This document shows, one piece after another, positions 13,780 to 24,290 of a stretch of DNA of 64,000 nucleotides. Source of the stretch: Eutreptiella sp. 'Long Island Sound 2002'. Its lineage: Eukaryota > Euglenozoa > Euglenophyceae > Eutreptiales > Eutreptiaceae. Both the position numbers and the translations under genes were made by a program. The notes beneath the pieces were generated by a model, which did not search any database, was not told the DNA's origin, and saw only the letters and a program-made list of their open reading frames with translations. Each line of letters begins with the position of its first letter. Position 1 is the stretch's first letter. The stretch is taken from NCBI GenBank assembly GCA_964036045.1, contig OZ038383.1, positions 67,027,725 to 67,091,724 of the forward strand, given 5' to 3'.

Positions 13780-16131
13780 CCCTCAATTTGGGGCTGGGGA
13801 CTCACAATCCACGCTTTGTTGCGTGGCCCCTCGAGTTGGGCTTAGGGACTCACAATCCACGCTTTGTTGCGTGGCCACTCGCGTTGGGGTTAGGGACTCA
13901 CCATCCACGCTTCTTTGTGTGGCCCCTTGAGTTGGGGTTAGGGACTCACAATCCACGCTTTTTTGCGTGGCCCCTGGATTTGGGGTTAGGGACTCACAAT
14001 CCACACTCTTTTGCGTGGCCCCTCGAGTTCGGGTTAGGGACTCACAATCCACGCTTTGTTGCGTGGCCCCTCGAGTTGGGGTTGGGGACTCACAATCCAC
14101 GCTTTGTTGCGTGGCCCCTCGAGTTGGGGTTAGGGACCCACAATCCACGCTTTGTTGTGTGGCCCCTCGAGTTGGGGTTAGGGACTCACAATCCACGCTT
14201 TGTTGCGTGGCCCCTCGACATTTGGTTAGGGACTCACAATCCACGCTTCTTGGCGTGGCCCGTCGAGTTGGGGCTGGGGCCTCACAATCCACGCTTTGTT
14301 GCGTGGCCCCTCGAGTTGGGGTTAGGGACTCACAAACCACGCGTTTTCGTGTGGCCCCTCGAGTTGGGGTTAGGGACTCACAATCCACGCTTTGTTGCGT
14401 GGCCCCTCGAGTTGGGGTTAGGGACTCACAATCCACGCTTTGTTGCGTGTCCCCTCGAGATTTGGTTAGGGACTCACGATCCATGCTTTGTTGCGTGGCC
14501 CCTCGAGTTGGGGTTAGAGACTCACAATCCACGCTTTGTTGCGTGGCCCCTCGAGATTTGGTTAGGGCCTCACAATCCACGCTTTGTTGCGTGGCCCCTC
14601 GAGTTGGGGTTAGGGACTCACAATTCACGCTTTTTTGCGTGGCCCCTGGAATTGGGGTTAGGGACTCACAATCCAGGCTTTGTTGCGTGGCCCCTCGAGT
14701 TGGGGTTAGGGACTCACAATCCACGCTTTGTTGCGTGTCCCCTCGAGATTTGGTTAGGGACTCACAATCCATGCTTTGTTGCGTGGCCCCTCGAGTTGGG
14801 GTTAGGGACTCACAATCCATGCTTTGTTGCGTGGCCCCTCGAGTTGGGGTTTGGGACTCACAATTCACGCTTTGTTGCGTGGCCCCTGGAATCGGGGTTA
14901 GGGGCTCACAATCCACGCTTTGTTGCGTGGCCCCTGGAGATTTGGTTAGGGACTCACAATCCACGCTTTTTTGCGTGGCCCGTGGATTTTTGGTTAGGGA
15001 CTCACAATCCACACTTTTTTGCGTGGCCCCTCGAGTTGGGGTTGGGGACTCACAATCCACACTTTGTTGCGTGGCCCCTCAAGTTGGGGCTGGGGACTCA
15101 CAATTCACGCTTTTTTGCGTGGCCCCTCGAGTTGGGGTTAGGGTCTCACAATCCACGCTTTGTTGCGTGGCCCCTCGAGTTGGGGTTAGGGTCTCACAAT
15201 CCACGCTTCTTTGCGTGGCCCGTCGAGTTGGGGCTGGGCCCTCACAATCCACGCTTTGTTCCGTGGCCCCTCGAGTTGGGGTTAGGGTCTCACAATCCAC
15301 GCTTCTTTGCGTGGCCCGTCGAGTTGGGGCTGGGCCCTCACAATCCACGCTTTGTTGCGTGGCCCCTGGATTTGGGGTTAGGGACTCACAATCCACGCTT
15401 TTTTGCGTGGCCCCTCGAGTTGGGGTTAGGGACTCACAATCCACGCTTTTTTGCGTGGCCCCTCGAGTTGGGGTTAGGGACTCACAATCCACGCTTTGTT
15501 GCGTGTCCCCTCGAGATTTGGTTAGGGACTCACAATCCATGCTTTGTTGCGTGGCCCCTCGAGTTGGGGTTAGGGACTCACAATCCACGCTTTGTTGCGT
15601 GGCCCCTCGAGATTTGGTGGGGGCCTCACAATCCACGCTTTGTTGCGTGGCCCCTCGATTTGGGGCTGGGGACTCACAATCCACGCTTTTTTGCAAGGCC
15701 CCTGGAGTTGGGGTTAGGGACTCACAATCCACGCTTTGTTGCGTGGCCCCTGGAATTGGGGTTTGGGACTCACAATCCACGCTTTGTTGCATGGCCCCTC
15801 GAGTTGGGGTTAGGGACTCACAATCCACGCTTCTTTGCGTGGCCCCTCGAGTTGGGGCTGGGGCCTCACAATCCACGCTTTGTTGCGTGGCCCCTCGAGT
15901 TGGGGCTGGGGACTCACAATTCACGCTTTTTTGCGTGGCCCCTCGAGATTTGGTTAGGGACTCACAATCGACGCTTTTTTGCGTGGCCCCTCGACTTGGG
16001 GTTAGGGTCTCACAATCCACGCTTTGTTGCGTGGCCCCTCGAGTTGGGGTTAGGGACTCACAATCCACGCTTTGTTGCGTGGCCCCTCGAGATTTGGTTA
16101 GGGACTCACAATCCACGCTTTTTTGCGTGGC
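13780..16131 (+). repeat. 2,352-bp (49-mer) HOR, copy 1
   Basis: This is a unit of 49 monomers whose variant order is repeated immediately downstream. Landmarks are GGCCACTCGCG at 13,873, a CACACTCTTTTG loop and GAGTTCGGG pair near 14,000-14,030, and ACAAACCACGCG near 14,335. Each recurs exactly 2,352 bp later. By eye the two copies differ at only a few positions over the unit. Examples are TTGGCG near 14,251 where copy 2 has TTTGCG, and TTCCGTGG near 15,260 where copy 2 has TTGCGTGG. This is a recent duplication. Confidence 0.93.
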
Positions 16132-18531
16132 CCCTCGATTTGGGGCCGGGGACTCACAATCCACGCTTTGTTGCGTAGCCCCTCGAGTTGGGGTTAGGGA
16201 CTCACAATCCACGCTTTGTTGCGTGGCCACTCGCGTTGGGGTTAGGGACTCACCATCCACGCTTCTTTGTGTGGCCCCTTGAGTTGGGGTTAGGGACTCA
16301 CAATCCACGCTTTTTTGCGTGGCCCCTGGATTTGGGGTTAGGGACTCACAATCCACACTCTTTTGCGTGGCCCCTCGAGTTCGGGTTAGGGACTCACAAT
16401 CCACGCTTTGTTGCGTGGCCCCTCGAGTTGGGGTTGGGGACTCACAATCCACGCTTTGTTGCGTGGCCCCTCGAGTTGGGGTTAGGGACCCACAATCCAC
16501 GCTTTGTTGTGTGGCCCCTCGAGTTGGGGTTAGGGACTCACAATCCACGCTTTGTTGCGTGGCCCCTCGACATTTGGTTAGGGACTCACAATCCACGCTT
16601 CTTTGCGTGGCCCGTCGAGTTGGGGCTGGGGCCTCACAATCCACGCTTTGTTGCGTGGCCCCTCGAGTTGGGGTTAGGGACTCACAAACCACGCGTTTTC
16701 GTGTGGCCCCTCGAGTTGGGGTTAGGGACTCACAATCCACGCTTTGTTGCGTGGCCCCTCGAGTTGGGGTTAGGGACTCACAATCCACGCTTTGTTGCGT
16801 GTCCCCTCGAGATTTGGTTAGGGACTCACGATCCATGCTTTGTTGCGTGGCCCCTCGAGTTGGGGTTAGAGACTCACAATCCACGCTTTGTTGCGTGGCC
16901 CCTCGAGATTTGGTTAGGGCCTCACAATCCACACTTTGTTGCGTGGCCCCTCGAGTTGGGGTTAGGGACTCACAATTCACGCTTTTTTGCGTGGCCCCTG
17001 GAATTGGGGTTAGGGACTCACAATCCAGGCTTTGTTGCGTGGCCCCTCGAGTTGGGGTTAGGGACTCACAATCCACGCTTTGTTGCGTGTCCCCTCGAGA
17101 TTTGGTTAGGGACTCACAATCCATGCTTTGTTGCGTGGCCCCTCGAGTTGGGGTTAGGGACTCACAATCCATGCTTTGTTGCGTGGCCCCTCGAGTTGGG
17201 GTTTGGGACTCACAATTCACGCTTTGTTGCGTGGCCCCTGGAATCGGGGTTAGGGGCTCACAATCCACGCTTTGTTGCGTGGCCCCTGGAGATTTGGTTA
17301 GGGACTCACAATCCACGCTTTTTTGCGTGGCCCGTGGATTTTTGGTTAGGGACTCACAATCCACACTTTTTTGCGTGGCCCCTCGAGTTGGGGTTGGGGA
17401 CTCACAATCCACACTTTGTTGCGTGGCCCCTCAAGTTGGGGCTGGGGACTCACAATTCACGCTTTTTTGCGTGGCCCCTCGAGTTGGGGTTAGGGTCTCA
17501 CAATCCACGCTTTGTTGCGTGGCCCCTCGAGTTGGGGTTAGGGTCTCACAATCCACGCTTCTTTGCGTGGCCCGTCGAGTTGGGGCTGGGCCCTCACAAT
17601 CCACGCTTTGTTGCGTGGCCCCTCGAGTTGGGGTTAGGGTCTCACAATCCACGCTTCTTTGCGTGGCCCGTCGAGTTGGGGCTGGGCCCTCACAATCCAC
17701 GCTTTGTTGCGTGGCCCCTGGATTTGGGGTTAGGGACTCACAATCCACGCTTTTTTGCGTGGCCCCTCGAGTTGGGGTTAGGGACTCACAATCCACGCTT
17801 TTTTGCGTGGCCCCTCGAGTTGGGGTTAGGGACTCACAATCCACGCTTTGTTGCGTGTCCCCTCGAGATTTGGTTAGGGACTCACAATCCATGCTTTGTT
17901 GCGTGGCCCCTCGAGTTGGGGTTAGGGACTCACAATCCACGCTTTGTTGCGTGGCCCCTCGAGATTTGGTGGGGGCCTCACAATCCACGCTTTGTTGCGT
18001 GGCCCCTCGATTTGGGGCTGGGGACTCACAATCCACGCTTTTTTGCAAGGCCCCTGGAGTTGGGGTTAGGGACTCACAATCCACGCTTTGTTGCGTGGCC
18101 CCTGGAATTGGGGTTTGGGACTCACAATCCACGCTTTGTTGCATGGCCCCTCGAGTTGGGGTTGGGGACTCACAATCCACGCTTCTTTGCGTGGCCCCTC
18201 GAGTTGGGGCTGGGGCCTCACAATCCACGCTTTGTTGCGTGGCCCCTCGAGTTGGGGCTGGGGACTCACAATTCACGCTTTTTTGCGTGGCCCCTCGAGA
18301 TTTGGTTAGGGACTCACAATCGACGCTTTTTTGCGTGGCCCCTCGACTTGGGGTTAGGGTCTCACAATCCACGCTTTGTTGCGTGGCCCCTCGAGTTGGG
18401 GTTAGGGACTCACAATCCACGCTTTGTTGCGTGGCCCCTCGAGATTTGGTTAGGGACTCACAATCCACGCTTTTTTGCGTGGCCCCTCGATTTGGGGCCG
18501 TGGACTCACAATCCACGCTTTGTTGCGTAGC
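16132..18531 (+). repeat. 2,352-bp (49-mer) HOR, copy 2
   Basis: This is the second near-identical unit, with GGCCACTCGCG at 16,225 (copy 1: 13,873). Private differences include CCACACTTTG near 16,930 and GGGGTTGGGG near 18,160 where copy 1 has GGGGTTAGGG. A partial third copy of its right-hand part lies at about 22,465-23,426, offset 5,040 bp (105 monomers). Confidence 0.93.
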
Positions 18532-21123
18532 CCCTCGAGTTGGGGTTAGGGACTCACAATCCACGCTTTGTTGCGTGGCCCCTGGAGTTGGGGTTAGGGA
18601 CTCACAATCCACGCTTTGTTGCGTGGCCCCTCGAGTTGGGGTTAGGGACTCACAATCCACGCTTTTTTGCGTGGCCCCTCGAGTTGGGGCTGGGGACTCA
18701 CAATCCACGCTTTGTTGCGTGGCCCCTCGAGTTGGGGTTAGGGACTCACAATCCACACTTTTTTGCGTGGCCCCTCGAGTTGGGGTTAGGGACTCACCAT
18801 CCACGCTTTTTTGCGTGGCCCGTGCATTTTTGGTTAGGGACTCACAATCCACACTTTTTTGCGTGGCCCCTCGAGTTGGGGTTAGGGACTCACAATCCAC
18901 GCTTTGTTGCGTGGCCCCTCGAGTTGGGGTTGGGGACTCACAATCCACGCTTCTTTGCGTGGCCCCTCGAGTTGGGGCTGGGGCCTCACAATCCACGCTT
19001 TGTTGCGTGGACCCTCGAGTTGGGGCTGGAGCCTCATAATTCACGCTTTTTTGCGTGGCCCCTCGAGTTGGGGTTAGGGACTCACAATCGACGCTTTTTT
19101 GCGTGGCCCCTCGAGTTGGGGTTAGGGACTCACAATCCACGCTTTGTTGCGTGGCCCCTCGAGTTGGGGTTAGGGACTCACAATCCACGCTTTGTTGCGT
19201 GGCCCCTCGAGTTGGGGTTAGGGACTCATAATCCACGCTTTGTTGCATGGCCGCTCGAGTTGGGGTTGGGACCTCACAATCCACGCTTTTTTGCGTGGCC
19301 CCTCGAGATTTGGTTAGGGACTCACAATCCACACTTTTTTGCGTGGCCCCTCGATTTGGGGTTGGGGACTCACAATCCACGCTTTGTTGCGTAGCCCCTC
19401 GAGTTGGGGTTAGGGACTTACAATCCATGCTTTGTTGCGTGGCCCCTGGAGTTGGGGTTAGGGACTCACAATCCACGCTTTGTTGCGTGGCCCCTCGAGT
19501 TGGGGTTAGGGACTCACAATCCACGCTTTTTTGCGTGGCCCCTCGAGTTGGGGCTGGGGACTCACAATCCACGCTTTGTTGCGTGGCCCCTCGAGTTGGG
19601 GTTAGGGACTCACAATCCACACTTTTTTGCGTGGCCCCTCGAGTTGGGGTTAGGGACTCACCATCCACGCTTTTTTGCGTGGCCCGTGCATTTTTGGTTA
19701 GGGACTCACAATCCACACTTTTTTGCGTGGCCCCTGGAGTTGGGGTTAGGGACTCACAATCCACGCTTTGTTGCGTGGCCCCTCGAGTTGGGGTTGGGGA
19801 CTCACAATCCACGCTTCTTTGCGTGGCCCCTCGAGTTGGGGCTGGGGCCTCACAATCCACGCTTTGTTGCGTGGACCCTCGAGTTGGGGCTGGAGCCTCA
19901 TAATTCACGCTTTTTTGCGTGGCCCCTCGAGTTGGGGTTAGGGACTCACAATCGACGCTTTTTTGCGTGGCCCCTCGAGTTGGGGTTAGGGACTCACAAT
20001 CCACGCTTTGTTGCGTGGCCCCTCGAGTTGGGGTTAGGGACTCACAATCCACGCTTTGTTGCGTGGCCCCTCGAGTTGGGGTTAGGGACTCACAATCCAC
20101 GCTTTGTTGCGTCGCCGCTCGAGTTGGGGTTGGGACCTCACAATCCACGCTTTCTTGCGTGGCCCCTCGAGATTTGGTTAGGGACTCACAATCCACGCTT
20201 TTTTGCGTGGCCCCTCGATTTGGGGCCGGGGACTCACAATCCACGCTTTGTTGCGTAGCCCCTCGAGTTGGGGTTAGGGACTTACAATCCATGCTTTGTT
20301 GCGTGGCCCCTGGAGTTGGGGTTAGGGACTCACAATCCACGCTTTGTTGCGTGGCCCCTCGAGTTGGGGTTAGGGACTCACAATCCACGCTTTTTTGCGT
20401 GGCCCCTCGAGTTGGGGCTGGGGACTCACAATCCACGCTTTGTTGCGTGGCCCCTCGAGTTGGGGTTAGGGACTCACAATCCACACTTTTTTGCGTGGCC
20501 CCTCGAGTTGGGGTTAGGGACTCACCATCCACGCTTTTTTGCGTGGCCCGTGCATTTTTGGTTAGGGACTCACAATCCACACTTTTTTGCGTGGCCCCTC
20601 GAGTTGGGGTTAGGGACTCACAATCCACGCTTTGTTGCGTGGCCCCTCGAGTTGGGGTTGGGGACTCACAATCCACGCTTCTTTGCGTGGCCCCTCGAGT
20701 TGGGGCTGGGGCCTCACAATCCACGCTTTGTTGCGTGGACCCTCGAGTTGGGGCTGGAGCCTCATAATTCACGCTTTTTTGCGTGGCCCCTCGAGTTGGG
20801 GTTAGGGACTCACAATCGACGCTTTTTTGCGTGGCCCCTCGAGTTGGGGTTAGGGACTCACAATCCACGCTTTGTTGCGTGGCCCCTCGAGTTGGGGTTA
20901 GGGACTCACAATCCACGCTTTGTTGCGTGGCCCCTCGAGTTGGGGTTAGGGACTCACAATCCACGCTTTGTTGCGTGGCCGCTCGAGTTGGGGTTGGGAC
21001 CTCACAATCCACGCTTTTTTGCGTGGCCCCTCGAGATTTGGTTAGGGACTCACAATCCACACTTTTTTGCGTGGCCCCTCGATTTGGGGTTGGGGACTCA
21101 CAATCCACGCTTTGTTGCGTAGC
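18532..21123 (+). repeat. 864-bp (18-mer) HOR, three tandem copies
   Basis: Three units start near 18,532, 19,396 and 20,260. Each contains a CACCATCCACGC monomer followed by CCCGTGCATTTTTGG, an AATCGACGC monomer, a GGGCTGGAGCCTCATAATTC monomer and a GGCCGCTCGAG (or, in copy 2, CGCCGCTCGAG) monomer in fixed order. The copies look nearly identical. A fourth, non-adjacent copy occupies about 23,427-24,290. The gap between the third and fourth copies is filled by 528-bp repeats and part of the 2,352-bp unit. Confidence 0.93.
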
Positions 21124-22464
21124 CCCTCGAGTTGGGGTTAGGGACTTACAATCCATGCTTTGTTGCGTGGCCCCTTGAGTTGGGGTTAGGGACTCACAAT
21201 CCACGCTTTTTTGCGTGGCCCGTGGATTTTTGGTTAGGGACTCACAATCCACACTTTTTTGCGTGGCCCCTCGAGTTGGGGTTAGGGACTCACAATCCAC
21301 GCTTTGTTGCGTGGCCCCTCCAGTTGGGGTTGGGGACTCACAATCCACGCTTTGTTGCGTGGCCCCTCAAGTTGGGGCTGGGGACTCACAATTCACGCTT
21401 TTTTGCGTGGCCCCTCGAGTTGGGGTTAGGGTCTCGCAATCCACGCTTTGTTGCGTGGCCCCTCGAGTTGGGGTTAGGGTCTCACAATCCACGGTTTGTT
21501 GCGTGGCCCCTCGAGTTGGGGTTAGGGACTCACAATCCACGCTTTGTTGCGTGGCCGCTCGAGTTGGGGTTGGGACCTCACAATCCACGCTTTTTTGCGT
21601 GGCCCCTCGAGATTTGGTTAGGGACTCACAATCCACGCTTTTTTGCGTGGCCCCTCGATTTGGGGTTGGGGACTCACAATCCACGCTTTGTTGCGTAGCC
21701 CCTCGAGTTGGGGTTAGGGACTCACAATCCATGCTTTGTTGCGTGGCCCCTGGAGTTGGGGTTAGGGACTCACAATCCACACTTTTTTGCGTGGCCCCTC
21801 GAGTTGGGGTTAGGGACTCACAATCCACGCTTTGTTGCGTGGCCCCTCGAGTTGGGGTTGGGGACTCACAATCCACGCTTTGTTGCGTGGCCCCTCAAGT
21901 TGGGGCTGGGGACTCACAATTCACGCTTTTTTGCGTGGCCCCTCGAGTTGGGGTTAGGGTCTCACAATCCACGCTTTGTTGCGTGGCCCCTCGAGTTGGG
22001 GTTAGGGTCTCACAATCCACGCTTTGTTGCGTGGCCCCTCGAGTTGGGGTTAGGGACTCACAATCCACGCTTTGTTGCGTGGCCGCTCGAGTTGGGGTTG
22101 GGACCTCACAATCCACGCTTTTTTGCGTGGCCCCTCGAGATTTGGTTAGGGACTCACAATCCACGCTTTTTTGCGTGGCCCCTCGATTTGGGGTTGGGGA
22201 CTCACAATCCACGCTTTGTTGCGTAGCCCCTCGAGTTGGGGTTAGGGACTCACAATCCATGCTTTGTTGCGTGGCCCCTGGAGTTGGGGTTAGGGACTCA
22301 CAATCCACGCTTTTTTGCGTGGCCCGTGGATTTTTGGTTAGGGACTCACAATCCACACTTTTTTGCGTGGCCCCTCGAGTTGGGGTTAGGGACTCACAAT
22401 CCACGCTTTGTTGCGTGGCCCCTCGAGTTGGGGTTGGGGACTCACAATCCACGCTTTGTTGCGT
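21124..22464 (+). repeat. 528-bp (11-mer) HOR pair with a third partial copy
   Basis: A block beginning with CCCCTCAAGTTGGGGCTGGGG near 21,366 recurs 528 bp later near 21,894 and 576 bp after that near 22,470. The extra 48 bp in the second interval is one inserted CCCGTGGATTTTTGG monomer near 22,325. Shared markers include GGTCTCACAATCC (or GGTCTCGCAATCC) monomers and the GGCCGCTCGAG monomer taken from the 864-bp unit. Confidence 0.85.
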
Positions 22465-23426
22465 GGCCCCTCAAGTTGGGGCTGGGGACTCACAATTCAC
22501 GCTTTTTTGCGTGGCACCTCGAGTTGGGGTTAGGGTCTCACAATCCACGCTTTGTTGCGTGGCCCCTCGAGTTGGGGTTAGGGTCTCACAATCCACGCTT
22601 CTTTGCGTGGCCCGTCGAGTTGGGGCTGGGCCCTCACAATCCACGCTTTGTTGCGTGGCCCCTCGAGTTGGGGTTAGGGTCTCACAATCCACGCTTCTTT
22701 GCGTGGCCCGTCGAGTTGGGGCTGGGCCCTCACAATCCACGCTTTGTTGCGTGGCCCCTCGAGTTGGGGTTAGGGACTCACAATCCACGCTTTTTTGCGT
22801 GGCCCCTCGAGTTGGGGTTAGGGACTCACAATGCACGCTTTTTTGCGTGGCCCCTCGAGTTGGGGTTAGGGACTCACAATCCACGCTTTGTTGCGTGTCC
22901 CCTCGAGATTTGGTTAGGGACTCACAATCCATGCTTTGTTGCGTGGCCCCTCGAGTTGGGGTTAGGGACTCACAATCCACGCTTTGTTGCGTGGCCCCTC
23001 GAGATTTGGTTAGGGCCTCACAATCCACGCTTTGTTGCGTGGCCCCTCGAGTTGGGGTTGGGGCTCACAATCCACGCTTCTTTGCGTGGCCCCTCGAGTT
23101 GGGGCTGGGGCCTCACAATCCACGCTTTGTTGCGTGGCCCCTCGAGTTGGGGCTGGGGACTCACAATTCACGCTTTTTTGCGTGGCCCCTCGAGATTTGG
23201 TTAGGGACTCACAATCGACGCTTTTTTGCGTGGCCCCTCGAGTTGGGTTTAGGGTCTCACAATCCACGCTTTGTTGCGTGGCCCCTCGAGTTGGGGTTAG
23301 GGACTCACAATCCACGCTTTTTTGCGTGGCCCCTCGAGATTTGGTTAGGGACTCACAATCCACGCTTTTTTGCGTGGCCCCTCGATTTGGGGCCGGGGAC
23401 TCACAATCCACGCTTTGTTGCGTAGC
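22465..23426 (+). repeat. Partial copy of the 2,352-bp HOR
   Basis: The monomer order follows 17,425-18,531 at an offset of 5,040 bp. It includes two CCCGTCGAGTTGGGGCTGGG monomers near 22,615 and 22,710. It carries a 47-bp monomer near 23,063 (GGGGTTGGGGCTCAC, missing one A) and lacks some monomers near that point. It is therefore a rearranged, truncated copy placed between 528-bp and 864-bp repeats. Confidence 0.82.
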
Positions 23427-24290
23427 CCCTCGAGTTGGGGTTAGGGACTCACAATCCACGCTTTGTTGCGTGGCCCCTGGAGTTGGGGTTAGGGACTCAC
23501 AATCCACGCTTTGTTGCGTGGCCCCTCGAGTTGGGGTTAGGGACTCACAATCCACGCTTTTTTGCGTGGCCCCTCGAGTTGGGGCTGGGGACTCACAATC
23601 CACGCTTTGTTGCGTGGCCCCTCGAGTTGGGGTTAGGGACTCACAATCCACACTTTTTTGCGTGGCCCCTCGAGTTGGGGTTAGGGACTCACCATCCACG
23701 CTTTTTTGCGTGGCCCGTGCATTTTTGGTTAGGGACTCACAATCCACACTTTTTTGCGTGGCCCCTCGAGTTGGGGTTAGGGACTCACAATCCACGCTTT
23801 GTTGCGTGGCCCCTCGAGTTGGGGTTGGGGACTCACAATCCACGCTTCTTTGCGTGGCCCCTCGAGTTGGGGCTGGGGCCTCACAATCCACGCTTTGTTG
23901 CGTGGACCCTCGAGTTGGGGCTGGAGCCTCATAATTCACGCTTTTTTGCGTGGCCCCTCGAGTTGGGGTTAGGGACTCACAATCGACGCTTTTTTGCGTG
24001 GCCCCTCGAGTTGGGGTTAGGGACTCACAATCCACGCTTTGTTGCGTGGCCCCTCGAGTTGGGGTTAGGGACTCACAATCCACGCTTTGTTGCGTGGCCC
24101 CTCGAGTTGGGGTTAGGGACTCACAATCCACGCTTTGTTGCGTGGCCGCTCGAGTTGGGGTTGGGACCTCACAATCCACGCTTTTTTGCGTGGCCCCTCG
24201 AGATTTGGTTAGGGACTCACAATCCACGCTTTTTTGCGTGGCCCCTCGATTTGGGGTTGGGGACTCACAATCCACGCTTTGTTGCGTAGC
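23427..24290 (+). repeat. 864-bp (18-mer) HOR, detached fourth copy
   Basis: It has the same 18-monomer order as 18,532-19,395, offset 4,895 bp (102 monomers minus the 1 bp lost near 23,063). It includes the CCCGTGCATTTTTGG, AATCGACGC and GGCCGCTCGAG markers. It opens the next HOR region, which appears to be built from this unit. Confidence 0.9.

Noticed and set aside
18066-18309. Additional short open frame in the third forward or second reverse phase
   Set aside because: It is opened locally by GGGGCTGGGG variants that remove the TAG of GTTAGGG on the plus strand, or by similar stop loss on minus. It has the same artefact origin as the longer frames.
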